Under the pieces are notes generated by a model. It was not told the origin of the DNA. It did not search any database and was given only the letters and a program-made list of their open reading frames with translations. Of a DNA stretch of 28,225 bases, positions 1 to 11,199 are shown in pieces. The position numbers and the translations under genes are program-made. Positions within the stretch are counted from its first letter, which is position 1; every line of letters begins with the position of its first letter. Location: the NCBI GenBank assembly GCA_030141605.1, contig JAQGDQ010001714.1:1-28225 (forward strand), given 5' to 3'. The stretch is from Tubiluchus corallicola (Eukaryota; Priapulida; Priapulimorpha; Priapulimorphida; Tubiluchidae).

Positions 1-1730
1 GCCTCCTGTAACAACACAGTCAGCCATTATTATTTGAGATAATGTCAGTTGTATGCCATCTGTAACAGACACTGTCAGCCATTATTATTTGAGATAATGT
101 CAGTTGTATGCCTCCTGTAACAGACACAGTCAGCCATTATTATTTGAGATAATGTCAGTTGTATGCCATCTGTAACAGACACAGTCAGCCATTATTATTT
201 GAGATAATGTCAGTTGTATGCCTCCTGTAACAGACACAGTCAGCCATTATTATTTGAGATAATGTCAGTTGTATCTCTCCTGTAACAACACAGTCAGCCA
301 TTATTATTTGAGATAATGTCAGTTGTATGTCATCTGTAACAGACACAGTTAGCCATTATTATTTGAGATAATGTCAGTTGTATGCCTCCTGTAACAGACA
401 CAGTCAGCCATTATTATTTGAGATAATGTCAGTTGTATCTCTCCTGTAACAACACAGTCAGCCATTATTATTTGAGATAATGTCAGTTGTATGTCATCTG
501 TAACAGACACAGTTAGCCATTATTATTTGAGATAATGTCAGTTGTATGCCTCCTGTAACAGACACAGTCAGCCATTATTATTTGAGATAATGTCAGTTGT
601 ATGCCTCCTGTAACAGACACAGTCAGCCATTATTATTTGAGATAATGTCAGTTGTATCTCTCCTGTAAGAGACACAGTCAGCCATTATTATTTGAGATAA
701 TGTCAGTTGTATCCCTCCTGTAGCAGAAACAGTCAGCCATTATTATTTGAGAAAATGAGTTGTATGCCTCCTGTAACACACAGTTGTATTATTTGAGATA
801 ATGTCAGTTGTATCTCTCCTGTAAGAGACACAGTCAGCCATTATTATTTGAGATAATGTCAGTTGTATCCCTCCTGTAGCAGAAACAGTCAGCCATTATT
901 ATTTGAGAAAATGTCAGTTGTATGCCTCCTGTAACAGACACAGTTAGCCATTATTATTTGAGAAAATGTCAGTTGTATGCCTCCTGTAAAGACACAGTCA
1001 GCCATTATTATTTGAGATAATAGTTTATCCTCTTGTAACAGACACAGTCAGCCATTATTATTTGAGAAAATGTCAGTTGTATGCCTCCTGTAACAGACAC
1101 AGTTAGCCATTATTATTTGAGAAAATGTCAGTTGTATGCCTCCTGTAACAACACAGTCAGCCATTATTATTTGAGATAATGTCAGTTGTATGCCATCTGT
1201 AACAGACACAGTCAGCCATTATTATTTGAGAAAATGTCAGTTGCCTCCTGTAACAGACACAGTCAGCCATTATTATTTGAGATAATGTCAGTTGTATCTC
1301 TCCTGTAAGAGACACAGTCAGCCATTATTATTTGAGATAATGTCAGTTGTATGCCTCCTGTAACAGACACAGTCAGCCATTATTATTTGAGATAATGTCA
1401 GTTGTATCTCTCCTGTAACAACACAGTCAGCCATTGTTATTTGAGATAATGTCAGTTGTATGCCTCCTGTAACAACACAGTCAGCCATTATTATTTGAGA
1501 TAATGTCAGTTGTATGCCATCTGTAACAGACACTGTCAGCCATTATTATTTGAGATAATGTCAGTTGTATGCCTCCTGTAACAGACACAGTCAGCCATTA
1601 TTATTTGAGATAATGTCAGTTGTATGCCTCCTGTAACAGACACAGTCAGCCATTATTATTTGAGAAAATGTCAGTTGTATGTCATCTGTAACAGACACAG
1701 TTAGCCATTACTATTTGAGATAATGTCAGT
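1..1730. repeat. 55-bp satellite/minisatellite array, about 31 copies
   Basis: A unit of 55 bp (54 bp where a g is missing in the aacaacacagt variant) is repeated head to tail from the first base, so the array extends beyond the left edge. The fixed core reads cagccattattatttgagat followed by aatgtcagttgtat. The spacer after it varies (gcctcc, gccatc, gtcatc, tctctcc, tccctcc). Some copies are truncated, around 755-800, 1018-1030 and 1240. Variants recur in blocks of about three (the tctctcc type at about 274 and 437), suggesting amplification of multimers. The core contains a small inverted repeat, attat-ttgag-ataat. I see no coding meaning. Confidence 0.97.
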
Positions 1731-1737
1731 TGCACGC

Positions 1738-2715
1738 CTTCGATAGAAAGACATTTAGCTTACTTAGAAAAGCATGTTTGAAATATTCAAACTTACCACT
1801 GTTCAATACAGTTTATAGAAAGACATTTAGCTTACTTAGAAAAGTATGTTTGAAATATCCAAACTTACCACTGTTCAATACAGTTTATAAAAAGGCATTT
1901 AGCTCACTTAGCAAAGTATGTTTGAAATGTCTAAACTTACCACTGTTCAATACAGTTTATAAAAAGACATTCAGCTCACTTAGAAAAGTATGTTTGAAAT
2001 ATCTAAACTTACCACTGTTCAATACAGTTTATAGAAAGACATTTAGCTTACTTAGAAAAGCATGTTTGAAATATCCAAACTTACCACTGTTCAATACAGT
2101 TTATAGAAAGACATTTAGCTTACTTAGAAAAGTATGTTTGAAATATCCAAACTTACCACTGTTCAATACAGTTTATAAAAAGGCATTTAGCTCACTTAGC
2201 AAAGTATGTTTGAAATGTCTAAACTTACCACTGTTCAATACAGTTTATAAAAAGACATTTAGCTCACTTAGCAAAGTATGTTTGAAATATCTAAACTTAC
2301 CACTGTTCAATACAGTTTATAAAAAGACATTTAGCTCACTTAGAAAAGTATGTTTGAAATATCTAAACTTACCACTGTTCAATACAGTTTATAGAAAGAC
2401 ATTTAGCTTACTTAGAAAAGTATGTTTGAAATATCCAAACTTACCACTGTTCAATACAGTTTATAAAAAGACATTTAGCTTACTTAGAAAAGTATGTTTG
2501 AAATGTCTAAACTTACCACTGTTCAATACAGTTTATAGAAAGACATTTAGCTTACTAAGAAAAGTATGTTTGAAATATCCAAACTTACCACTGTTCAATA
2601 CAGTTTATAAAAAGACATTTAGCTTACTTAGAAAAGTATGTTTGAAATATCTAAACTTACCACTGTTCAATACAGTTTATAGACATTTAGCTTACTTAGA
2701 AAAGTATCTTTGAAA
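1738..2715. repeat. 72-bp minisatellite, about 13.5 copies, with 288-bp higher-order units
   Basis: The 72-bp unit starts with agacatttagcttacttaga and ends with ctgttcaatacagtttat. Copies 1-4 and 5-8 carry the same order of variants; for example the aaaggcattt variant is at 1891 and 2179, exactly 288 bp apart. The plus strand stays open for 327 codons because 72 is divisible by three. Most variant sites change the amino acid (Tyr/Cys, Pro/Leu/Ser, Arg/Ser, Thr/Ala, Val/Ala, Lys/Arg), and I counted only two silent changes, so I read this as non-coding. It abuts the 55-bp satellite directly. Confidence 0.95.
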
Positions 2716-3228
2716 TGTATGTGTGTCCTGCAATATGGACTAAATGACAGGTAAAAAAGCAAACAAAGCTCTAAGCAGCTATAATCAGTTTTTGAAGGGT
2801 AGTGGATGGTAGGATCTGTGACTGATGTCTTCACTTACACCCGTGTGTTTCAAAGGTGCATTCTGGGAAGACACCTAATCACAGTTAGACTACCACCGTA
2901 TTTACTACCAGAACAATTTACTGTGCATAGATTTAACAAGGTAGAGAATGAAATTTAATGATTATTGATTTTTCAAGCTATTTAAGCCCTTTTCACACAG
3001 CTACTTACATAAGTGGCAAGATAATTAATAACCCATCATTGAAAAGGACAATCGTATTCATCCCCATCCCATCCCATCCCGAATAAGACAAATTGTCATC
3101 ACCGTCATCATCGTTGTCGTCTGTTCAATCACGTGTCCAGCGACCACTGAGATATTTCTTTTTTTTCCATGATTCATCACATGAAACTATTCATTTTTTT
3201 TCAGCGTGTTGCAGGAATTTGGGAAACT
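2716..3228. other. Intergenic stretch, no gene seen
   Basis: Unique AT-rich sequence between the 72-bp array and the repeat-containing exon. It holds a short catcc run at about 3060-3080. If the minus-strand exon at 3229-3879 is terminal, its 3' untranslated region would lie here; I see no clear AATAAA on the minus strand. Confidence 0.5.
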
Positions 3229-3879
3229 TCAGCTTTCAACACGGCGGTGGCGGCGATAGCGGGGTCGGTGGTGACGTCGGCGAGGTGGAGGTCTGGTTTG
3301 TTGGTCTATTAGTTTCTTGAGCTCCAAAGTTAAATCCGCCAAAGCTTTAACGACGTCCAGAATCTTGCTAGAAGAGACTGGTTGACACATCTCCGTGTCA
3401 TCTCCAGGAGGTCTAGTTTGTTGGTCTATTAGTTTCTTGAGCTCCAAAGTTAAATCCGCCAAAGCTTTAAAGACGTCCAGAATCTTGCTAGAAGAGACTG
3501 GTTGACACATCTCCGGGTCATCTCCAGGAGGTCTAGTTTGTTGGTCTGTTAGTTTCTTGAGCTCCAAGGTCAAGTCTGCCAAAGCTTTAAAGACGTCCAG
3601 AATCTTGCTAGAAGAGACTGGTTGACACATCTCCGGGTCATCTCCAGGAGGTCTAGTTTGTTGGTCTATTAGTTTCTTGAGCTCCAAGGTCAAGTCTGCT
3701 AAAGCTTTAAAGACGTCCAGAATCTTGCTAGAAGAGACTGGTTGACACATATCCAGGTCATCTCCAGCGGATGAACAAGTGGAAGGGAGATCAAAACTGA
3801 TTTCACCGCTTTCGATTTCGATGTGTTTCTGTTCCAAGCCATAATGTCTCCAGGTTGGTTGAAGCAGGTCATGCTTATA
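3229..3879 (-). CDS. Probable exon of an unknown protein with four 40-residue repeats and an Arg-rich tail
   Basis: Minus-strand open frame ending at a stop at 3229. It begins with a unique segment (around YGLEQKHIEIESGEISFDL), then four copies of a 40-residue unit of the type GDDPEMCQPVSSSKILDVF followed by KALADLTLELKKLIDQQTRP, encoded by an exact 120-bp tandem repeat at about 3291-3770. The tail is strongly basic (PPPRRRHHRPRYRRHRR). The unit contains an amphipathic, possibly coiled-coil helix (KILDVFKALADLTLELKKL). Coding use is supported because several differences between copies are third-base silent changes. The frame stays open to 4101, but the upstream part reads through a CA-rich microsatellite. 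I infer a splice acceptor near 3880, after a pyrimidine-rich stretch on the minus strand; this is not proven. I do not recognise the family, and further exons to the right were not found. Confidence 0.55.
   Translation of the reverse strand, partial: YKHDLLQPTWRHYGLEQKHIEIESGEISFDLPSTCSSAGDDLDMCQPVSSSKILDVFKALADLTLELKKLIDQQTRPPGDDPEMCQPVSSSKILDVFKALADLTLELKKLTDQQTRPPGDDPEMCQPVSSSKILDVFKALADLTLELKKLIDQQTRPPGDDTEMCQPVSSSKILDVVKALADLTLELKKLIDQQTRPPPRRRHHRPRYRRHRRVES
3291..3770. repeat. 120-bp tandem repeat, four copies, inside the probable exon
   Basis: Period exactly 120 bp, with copies starting near 3291, 3411, 3531 and 3651. The two right-hand copies carry ccaaggtcaagtctgcc where the left ones carry ccaaagttaaatccgcc. 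In the minus-strand frame all four of these changes are silent. Confidence 0.95.
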
Positions 3880-3996
3880 CTTTTTAAACGAAAAAGAAAG
3901 AGAAACTATTATTGCATGAATTACAACGTCATATTCAAAATAATCAAACTCTAATTCGTTATAATCGATGTCATTATCAGAATAAACAATTTCAAA

Positions 3997-4080
3997 TGTG
4001 TACACATGTGTGTGTGCGCATGCATGTGCATATGCGTGTGTGCTTGTGCATGTGCACGTGTTTGTGTGTAACACACACAA
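3997..4080. repeat. GT/CA-rich alternating purine-pyrimidine tract
   Basis: Imperfect (TG)n with gcgcatgcatgtgcatatgc inside. The alternation of purine and pyrimidine is of the kind able to form Z-DNA. It probably lies in an intron of the minus-strand gene to its left. Open frames through it are artefacts. Confidence 0.8.
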
Positions 4081-4149
4081 ATGTATGTACACTTTAATCA
4101 TAAATCATCATTGAGTTATAGCAAAAATAATTTTTGAATTATTAAGTAA

Positions 4150-5010
4150 TTTGAATAAATTAAGTAATGAAGTACAGAATTCATGGTACAAGGTTAGTAC
4201 AAAATAAAACACACAAGTACAAACGAATAAATTAAAAGTACAGAATTCATGGTACATGGTTAGTACAAAATAAAACACACAAGTACAAACGAATAAATTA
4301 AAAGTACAGAATTCATGGTACATGGTTAGTACAATATAAAACACACAAGTACAAGCAAATAAATTAAAAGTACAGAATTCATGGTACATGGTTAGTACAA
4401 TATAAAACACACAAGTACAAGCAAATAAATTAAAAGTACAGAATTCATGGTACATGGTTAGTACAAAATAAAACACACAAGTACAAACGAATAAATTAAA
4501 AGTACAGAATTCATGGTACATGGTTAGTACAATATAAAACACACAAGTACAAGCAAATAAATTAAAAGTACAGAATTCATGGTACATGGTTAGTACAAAA
4601 TAAAACACAAGTACAAACGAATAAATTAAAAGTACAGAATTCATGGTACATGGTTAGTACAATATAAAACACACAAGTACAAGCAAATAAATTAAAAGTA
4701 CAGAATTCATGGTACATGGTTAGTACAAAATAAAACACACAAGTACAAACGAATAAATTAAAAGTACAGAATTCATGGTACATGGTTAGTACAATATAAA
4801 ACACACAAGTACAAGCAAATAAATTAAAACTACAGAATTCATGGTACATGGTTAGTACAATATAAAACACACAATTACAAGCAAATAAATTATAAATACA
4901 GAATTCATGGTACATGGTTAGTACAATATAAAACACACAAGTACATGCAAATAAACTAAAAGTACAGAAATCATGGTACATGGTTAGTACAATATAAAAC
5001 ACACAAGTAC
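4150..5010. repeat. 66-bp minisatellite, about 13 copies, two main variants
   Basis: The unit runs gtacagaattcatggtacat, then ggttagtacaatataaaaca, then cacaagtacaagcaaataaa. Two haplotypes mix along the array: one has aaaataaaac with acaaacgaataa, the other aatataaaac with acaagcaaataa. One copy near 4605 lacks 2 bp (aaaacacaagt). The last copies, near 4860-5010, are more diverged. The minus frame is open because 66 is divisible by three, but the changes are not biased to silent sites and the 2-bp loss breaks the frame, so I do not call a gene. Confidence 0.95.
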
Positions 5011-5065
5011 AATTAAAAATGCAGGTAAAATGGTTGTAAAACTGATTATTACGATAAAATTGCAT

Positions 5066-5600
5066 AATTATAGTAAAAAATTTACATCATACATCAAATC
5101 GTACATTTTCTAGTAAATATTTTTTATATGTTCCATTTATTTTAAATACTCGCTTGTTTTATTTTACTGGGTAAATTTTTTCACATTTTAGCACAATTGT
5201 ACATGACAGAATGTTTCATAACGTTGGTTCTGCACTTAGGGAAGTGCAGTAATGTGTGGTTTTGTCGAGTTTGATATAAATTCATACTGCTATTATAATT
5301 GAAAAAATGATGATTAAATTTGCATGTTTGTCACGTTTTACACAGTATTAAAACAACGACTAAGAATTTTTTAAAGCAGAACCAGCACTAATTTTAGCTA
5401 CGAGTCGCCATTAGGTATCTTAAAATCTTAAACAATTAATGAATACTCGTAAGCACATTTAATGATTGTTTTATAAAACATGATTTTTATATGAACACTT
5501 GTTTTTGATTATTGTCTGTGTGTGATGGAAAATAAATTTGTTTAGAAATGAAATTTATTTACTTGGCCTATTTTTGTGTGATCTCAAGTGTGAGAATGTA
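5066..5600. other. AT-rich intergenic stretch, nothing identified
   Basis: No convincing open frame, repeat or RNA gene was seen on either strand. Confidence 0.5.
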
Positions 5601-5604
5601 TTAC

Positions 5605-5766
5605 GGCGCGTTCAGACTAGCAAGTTTTATATGAGACAGCAAACTCGCAAGCGTGTGAACTACTGTGTGAGTTACTGTCGGCAAGTTATTGCAAACTCTC
5701 CGACAGTTACTGTGAGTACACGCTTGTGAGTTACTTGGCATGAAAACTCACTAGCCTGAACCCTCT
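5605..5766. mobile_element. Small hairpin MITE (foldback), superfamily unknown
   Basis: The outer arms are inverted: cgttcagactagcaagtttt at the left and, at the right, the complement of gttcaggctagtgagttttc. The similarity continues inward (cgcaagcgtgtgaactactg against cacaagcgtgtactcacagt, then gttactgtcgg against gtaactgtcgg), so nearly the whole element folds into one long imperfect hairpin centred near 5685. The exact ends and target duplication are uncertain. No coding capacity. Confidence 0.75.
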
Positions 5767-7040
5767 GTATCCTGAATAACGACTTTTTCATTTATGAAAG
5801 TACAAGACAAGTTAAGTACACAAAATAAATACAAACTATTTCAGCGTGAAAGTATAAAGGAACTTTACAAAAGCCAAGCAACACTTTCTGCATGTTTTGC
5901 CTTTAATTATAATATCGATTTACATTATCATATAAACGAATTTGTTTAATCATCCTGGAACGGGGTTTGCTTAATCATCCTGGAACGGGGTTTCATTTGA
6001 CTAATCAAAATTCAAAACGACAAAAATCGTAAGTTGTGCGTGACGTAAGCAAAATGAAAATTCAACGTCCAAAATTAACTTCGTATTTCACATCATTTAA
6101 TCTGTGGAATTAAATTAAGAACAAAGTTTGCAAATTAATAACGAATCAACCTGTCACACCGACGAAATTTGCCTAGTATATGTTACAACAAAATGGCCAG
6201 AATCCGTCATACAAACTCTAAATTGACTTTAAAGTGACCGATTAACTAAGCATAAATTACATTAGTCCAAATATAGAAATAAACAGTTTGAAATGACTGA
6301 AAATGAAAAAGAGAAGAGAAGAAAAAGGGAAAAAGACAGCAGAAGACCGAGGGAAAGAACCAATGCACGATGAATGAAATACATGATTGAGTGAGCGATT
6401 AAATTGTAAGAAATAAATTCACTGTGAAAGATGCAAAACAAGTGCTTCTTACATAAAGATTTTTTTACTTATTGTACTATTTTTACTTAAAATAGATTGT
6501 ATATTATACTTACGAATATGGCTGGCATTATCAGACCGTTTTCCATTGTACACTTTAATGAAAACAATTATTTAATATTAATAAAAGCACTATAGTAATA
6601 ATAACAACTATTACTAAATATTCAAAGACACACGTGGCTCAAATGGTAACTAAATAATACCGCAACGTTTAAATGACCCAGATGATCGTCCTGCTAAGTC
6701 TATAGACAAAGGCCACACATTAGAAAACTAGTCTTAAGTACTGATTGCGTTGTTCATTACAGAACTGTGGTAATTACAGGGATTTGCTTAGTTCTGTGAC
6801 AGGCGTGGAATGTGTTACTGGACGCAAGACAGTTTAAAAGAAAACACGAATTTTTTTCCCCAGGGCAAAGCTGTTTGACGTGGCTAGAAAACAAGTCTAT
6901 TTTTGTTCTACTTGAAAAATTGGTCATCTGTCTATCACACAAACTAGTCCACGTTTTCACTTTTCATTATCTGCTAAAAGTAATTAATTAAAAGTCTTGG
7001 TCTTCTAGTGAACTGTGAACAAATGCAGCCAGAAGCAGCC
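5767..7040. other. Intergenic stretch with a 25-bp doublet
   Basis: Mostly AT-rich unique sequence. A 25-bp unit (ttaatcatcctggaacgggg plus five bases) occurs twice in tandem at 5946 and 5971. A purine-rich stretch at 6294-6360 gives only a very short open frame. No gene is supported. Confidence 0.5.
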
Positions 7041-7404
<364 letters not shown>

Positions 7405-9545
7405 ACTGTTTGTTAAATTTATTTTCTGATCTTTTTTATTTATTATTGTTCGGTTTTCAGAGCTTATTGTTGTTTATTATTGAAATATGAAGTCACGTGA
7501 TAGTCATTTATTTGTTACAATGCCACTTACATGCAAATCATGAAAATAATGCGATTAAAATCTTTATTTCTTTTACATTCAGTTTGTGGGCTGAGCTATT
7601 CAACTGTCACCGTCTCACCTTGTTAATTTTCAATCATCTTACAATTTAAAGGAAGACAGGATGATTTTTCATCAGCTTCCCCATTATCAAGTCTCATACA
7701 TTTTAACACCAATAATACTGGGAAAGCGTTTCTAATCGACTAAAATCTGAATTTACGGCGGGCGAGCCAAACTTTTTATCACATCACAAACTAACATAAT
7801 TTTCAACAGCAAAAACATTCAACGAGCGTGTTGCACGTGTTTGCTAAAGCGAAAATTGAAGTACAGTGCTACTGTAAGATATTCAGTGTGTTGTACTAAA
7901 ACTAGGCAAGTTTTAAGATCAAAATTCAAGTTTCAAATTTATCGCTGTATTCACGTATGAGCTGTCCAACGTGTGCAGTACGTCTCAAACTAACACATCT
8001 GAATTGAGAGGTACTCTTTTGCAATGCGTTTCCGAAATGCAGGCGCTAGTGCCCGTCTAACTAGCAAATGGGAAAATGCATGTAACAGCGAAGAACTAGT
8101 GGCGCGAACGTGAAATTGCGTTTGTGGGGCAATAATTCTTTAACGTAAGTCATTTTTGGAAAATAGTATGTTTCCTTTCAATATTTTAAGGAGTAGATTG
8201 TTTTGACCTGCAGTTTAAGATTGGCTGCTCCGATTTTGCTTTAAAGGAAACTGGTTCAAATCTAACAGTAAACAATTTTTTACAGACTTTAAACATTATA
8301 ATTACAGCCCCCCCCCTCCACAAATGTGGTGCCGAAAGAGTTTAATTTTTTTTATTATGTCATTAGTTGGATATGTTTGAAAATTGTTCGAGAGAACCGT
8401 GTCTTGACTGCATTACCGTATTAAAATAAGTTGATTTTTACCTTTCAGAATTTACCGCTGAATAGAGTAGTCTATTCGTAAGTTGACGTGCTATATATAT
8501 ATATTCTTTCTTCTCTTGAATGTGGGGAGAGCTTCATTTTTTCACGCGTTTACAAGCCTGTAGGCATTAGCGGTATCTAGTGATTTACTCTTGTAAAAAC
8601 GTTCAAGGAAAATAAGGCTATAGAAACTTGCATATTACGAGCACGTATAATTTGACATATTAAACTACTGACACGGTTTCAACATTGTTGTCAATAACGG
8701 TATTCAGTAATGGAGTTCATACAAAACTTTTACTCTAATATTTACGTGTTTGTGCTTCGCAAAACTACCTGTCAGTTGGTCTAAATATTTAAAGCAAAAG
8801 TCAACTCTCTCAGAATGTTGAACTTATCTTCATATGTTAGAAAGTTTCAGCAATAAAATTTTGATAAGCATCTCGTGTAATTAGTAAAATCAATTTAAAG
8901 TCGTGATTCTTTACGCTTGGGGGCGTTGATTTTAGGTCAAAAATGACGTCAACATGTTTCCATGCAATATAAACATTTAACAAACCAGGTGCTTCAGAAT
9001 CTTTTTTAACTTGCAGAGCGAATTCTATAAACAAAGTAATCAGCCCGGTACATACTATGTGCTGGCAAGTTTACATTCGTATCTAAAAGTCAACAAAACT
9101 CTGTAAATTAATTATTTACACAATTAATGTTAATTACTTAAAAATATATTCAAGTGTAGTCCTGTAGACTGAAGCAATGTAACCACTTTAAATTTGATCA
9201 TAATTGATCGAATGACTAATTTCTGTATAAATACAGTTGAATACAACATTAGAATAACTAAACTTGTGAATGAACTGTAGAAATTCCTCAACGCTGACCT
9301 ACATCACAGCTTGCCTTGAGGCCATTCACGCTGCCCAGCAGACACCATTTTACGTTATTTTTACATTAAAATACAATAAATGTTATTCGAGGGTTTAAAA
9401 CATTTGCTCTAGTCAAATCTTAGTAGTTGGTCCCCCTGATTTATGTAGGTAGCGCTTGTTTGCCCATTTTCCCGTTTTTTCACTAGCAGCCCAGATAGGT
9501 GAACATTTTCCCTGAGATCAATGTGTTTCTAATTAACACGTTTTA
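7405..9545. other. Long intergenic stretch, no gene identified
   Basis: AT-rich unique sequence with a short C-run at about 8309 and a short (TA)n near 8493. The small frames here show no recognisable domain, codon bias or splice context that I could defend. It may include introns of genes lying outside the window. Confidence 0.45.
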
Positions 9546-9585
9546 TCGTTGTTGTTGTAGTTACTGCAGTTGCTGTTTCTGTTAC

Positions 9586-9622
<37 letters not shown>

Positions 9623-11199
9623 TCTGTTACTGCTGCTGCTGCTGTTGTTGCTGTTTCTGTTACTGCTGCTGTTTCTGTTACTGTTGCTACTGCTGCTGTT
9701 GCTTTTGCTGCTGCTGCTACTGCTGTTGCTGCTACTGTTGCTGATGCTGCTGTTGCTGCTGTTGCTGTTGCAGCTACTGTTGTTGCTGCTGCTGCTACTG
9801 TTACTACTACTGCTGTTGCTTTTGCTGCTGCTGCTACTGCTGTTGCTGCTACTGTTGCTACTGCTGTTGTTGCTCCCACTGTTGCTACTGCTGCTGTTGT
9901 TGCTGCTGTTGCTGTTGCTGCTACTGTTGTTGCTGCTGCTGTTGCTACTGTTGTTGCTGTTGTTGCTGCTGTTGCTGTTTCTGTTACTGCTGCTGCTGCT
10001 GTTGTTGCTGCTGCTGCTGTTGTTGCTGCTACTGTTGCTACTGCTGCTGCTGCTACTGCTGTTGCTGCTGCTGCTGTTGCTGCTGTTGTTACTGCTGCTG
10101 TTGTTGTTGCTGTTGCTGTTGTTGCTGCTACTGTTGCTACTGCTGCTGCTGCTACTGCTACTGCTGTTGCTGCTACTGTTGCTGCTGCTGCTGTTGTTGC
10201 TACTGCTGCTGCTGTTGTTGCTACTGCTGCTGCTGTTGTTGCTACTGCTGTTGTTGCTACTGCTGCTGTTGGTGCTGCTGCTGCTGTTGTTGCTGCTACT
10301 GTTGCTGCTGCTGTTGCTACTGCTACTGTTGCTGCTGTTGCTGTTGTTGCTGCTGCTGTTGCTGCTGCTGTTGTTGCTGTTTCTGTTACTGCTGCTGTTG
10401 TTGCTGCTGCTGTTTCTGTTACTGCTGCTGCTGCTGTTGTTGCTGTTTCTGTTACTGCTGCTGTTTCTGTTACTGTTGCTACTGCTGCTGTTGCTTTTGC
10501 TGCTGCTGCTACTGCTGTTGCTGCTACTGTTGCTGATGCTGCTGTTGCTGCTGTTGCTGTTGCAGCTACTGTTGTTGCTGCTGCTGCTACTGTTACTACT
10601 ACTGCTGTTGCTTTTGCTGCTGCTGCTACTGCTGTTGCTGCTACTGTTGCTACTGCTGTTGTTGCTCCCACTGTTGCTACTGCTGCTGTTGTTGCTGCTG
10701 TTGCTGTTGCTGCTACTGTTGTTGCTGCTGCTGTTGCTACTGTTGTTGCTGTTGTTGCTGCTGTTGCTGTTTCTGTTACTGCTGCTGCTGCTGTTGTTGC
10801 TGCTGCTGCTGTTGTTGCTGCTACTGTTGCTACTGCTGCTGCTGCTACTGCTGTTGCTGCTGCTGCTGTTGCTGCTGTTGTTACTGCTGCTGTTGTTGTT
10901 GCTGTTGCTGTTGTTGCTGTTACTGTTGCTACTGCTGCTGCTGCTACTGCTACTGCTGTTGCTGCTACTGTTGCTGCTGCTGCTGTTGTTGCTACTGCTG
11001 CTGCTATTGTTGCTACTGCTGCTGCTGTTGTTGCTACTGCTGTTGTTGCTACTGCTGCTGTTGGTGCTGCTGCTGCTGTTGTTGCTGCTACTGTTGCTGC
11101 TGCTGTTGCTACTGCTACTGTTGCTGCTGTTGCTGTTGTTGCTGCTGTTGTTGCTGTTGCTGCTACTGCTGCTGTTGCTACAGCTGCTGCTGCTACACT
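9546..11199. repeat. 1.65-kb CTG/TTG/CTA trinucleotide array with a 792-bp internal duplication
   Basis: About 550 triplets on the plus strand, mainly ctg and ttg with tac, ttt and rare gat, ccc and ggt interruptions. The interruptions act as markers: ctgatgctgc at 9741 and 10533, ctccca at 9873 and 10665, and ggtg at 10271 and 11063 are each exactly 792 bp apart. A segment of about 9612-10403 is therefore repeated as about 10404-11148, with few differences. The long open frames (poly-Leu on plus, Ala/Thr/Val on minus) are repeat artefacts. Confidence 0.97.

Noticed and set aside
1-1730. CRISPR-like repeat array
   Set aside because: The units are contiguous with no unique spacers, and the genome is eukaryotic.
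1730-2713. 327-residue repeat protein
   Set aside because: The frame is open only because the 72-bp period is a multiple of three; differences between copies are mostly amino-acid replacing and the start lies at the array edge.
4108-5065. Membrane-like Cys/Phe-rich repeat proteins on the minus strand
   Set aside because: Translation of the 66-bp minisatellite; a 2-bp deletion breaks the frame and there is no silent-site bias.
8020-8130. Weak inverted similarity (ggcgctagt / actagtggcgc)
   Set aside because: Too short and interrupted to call a transposon.
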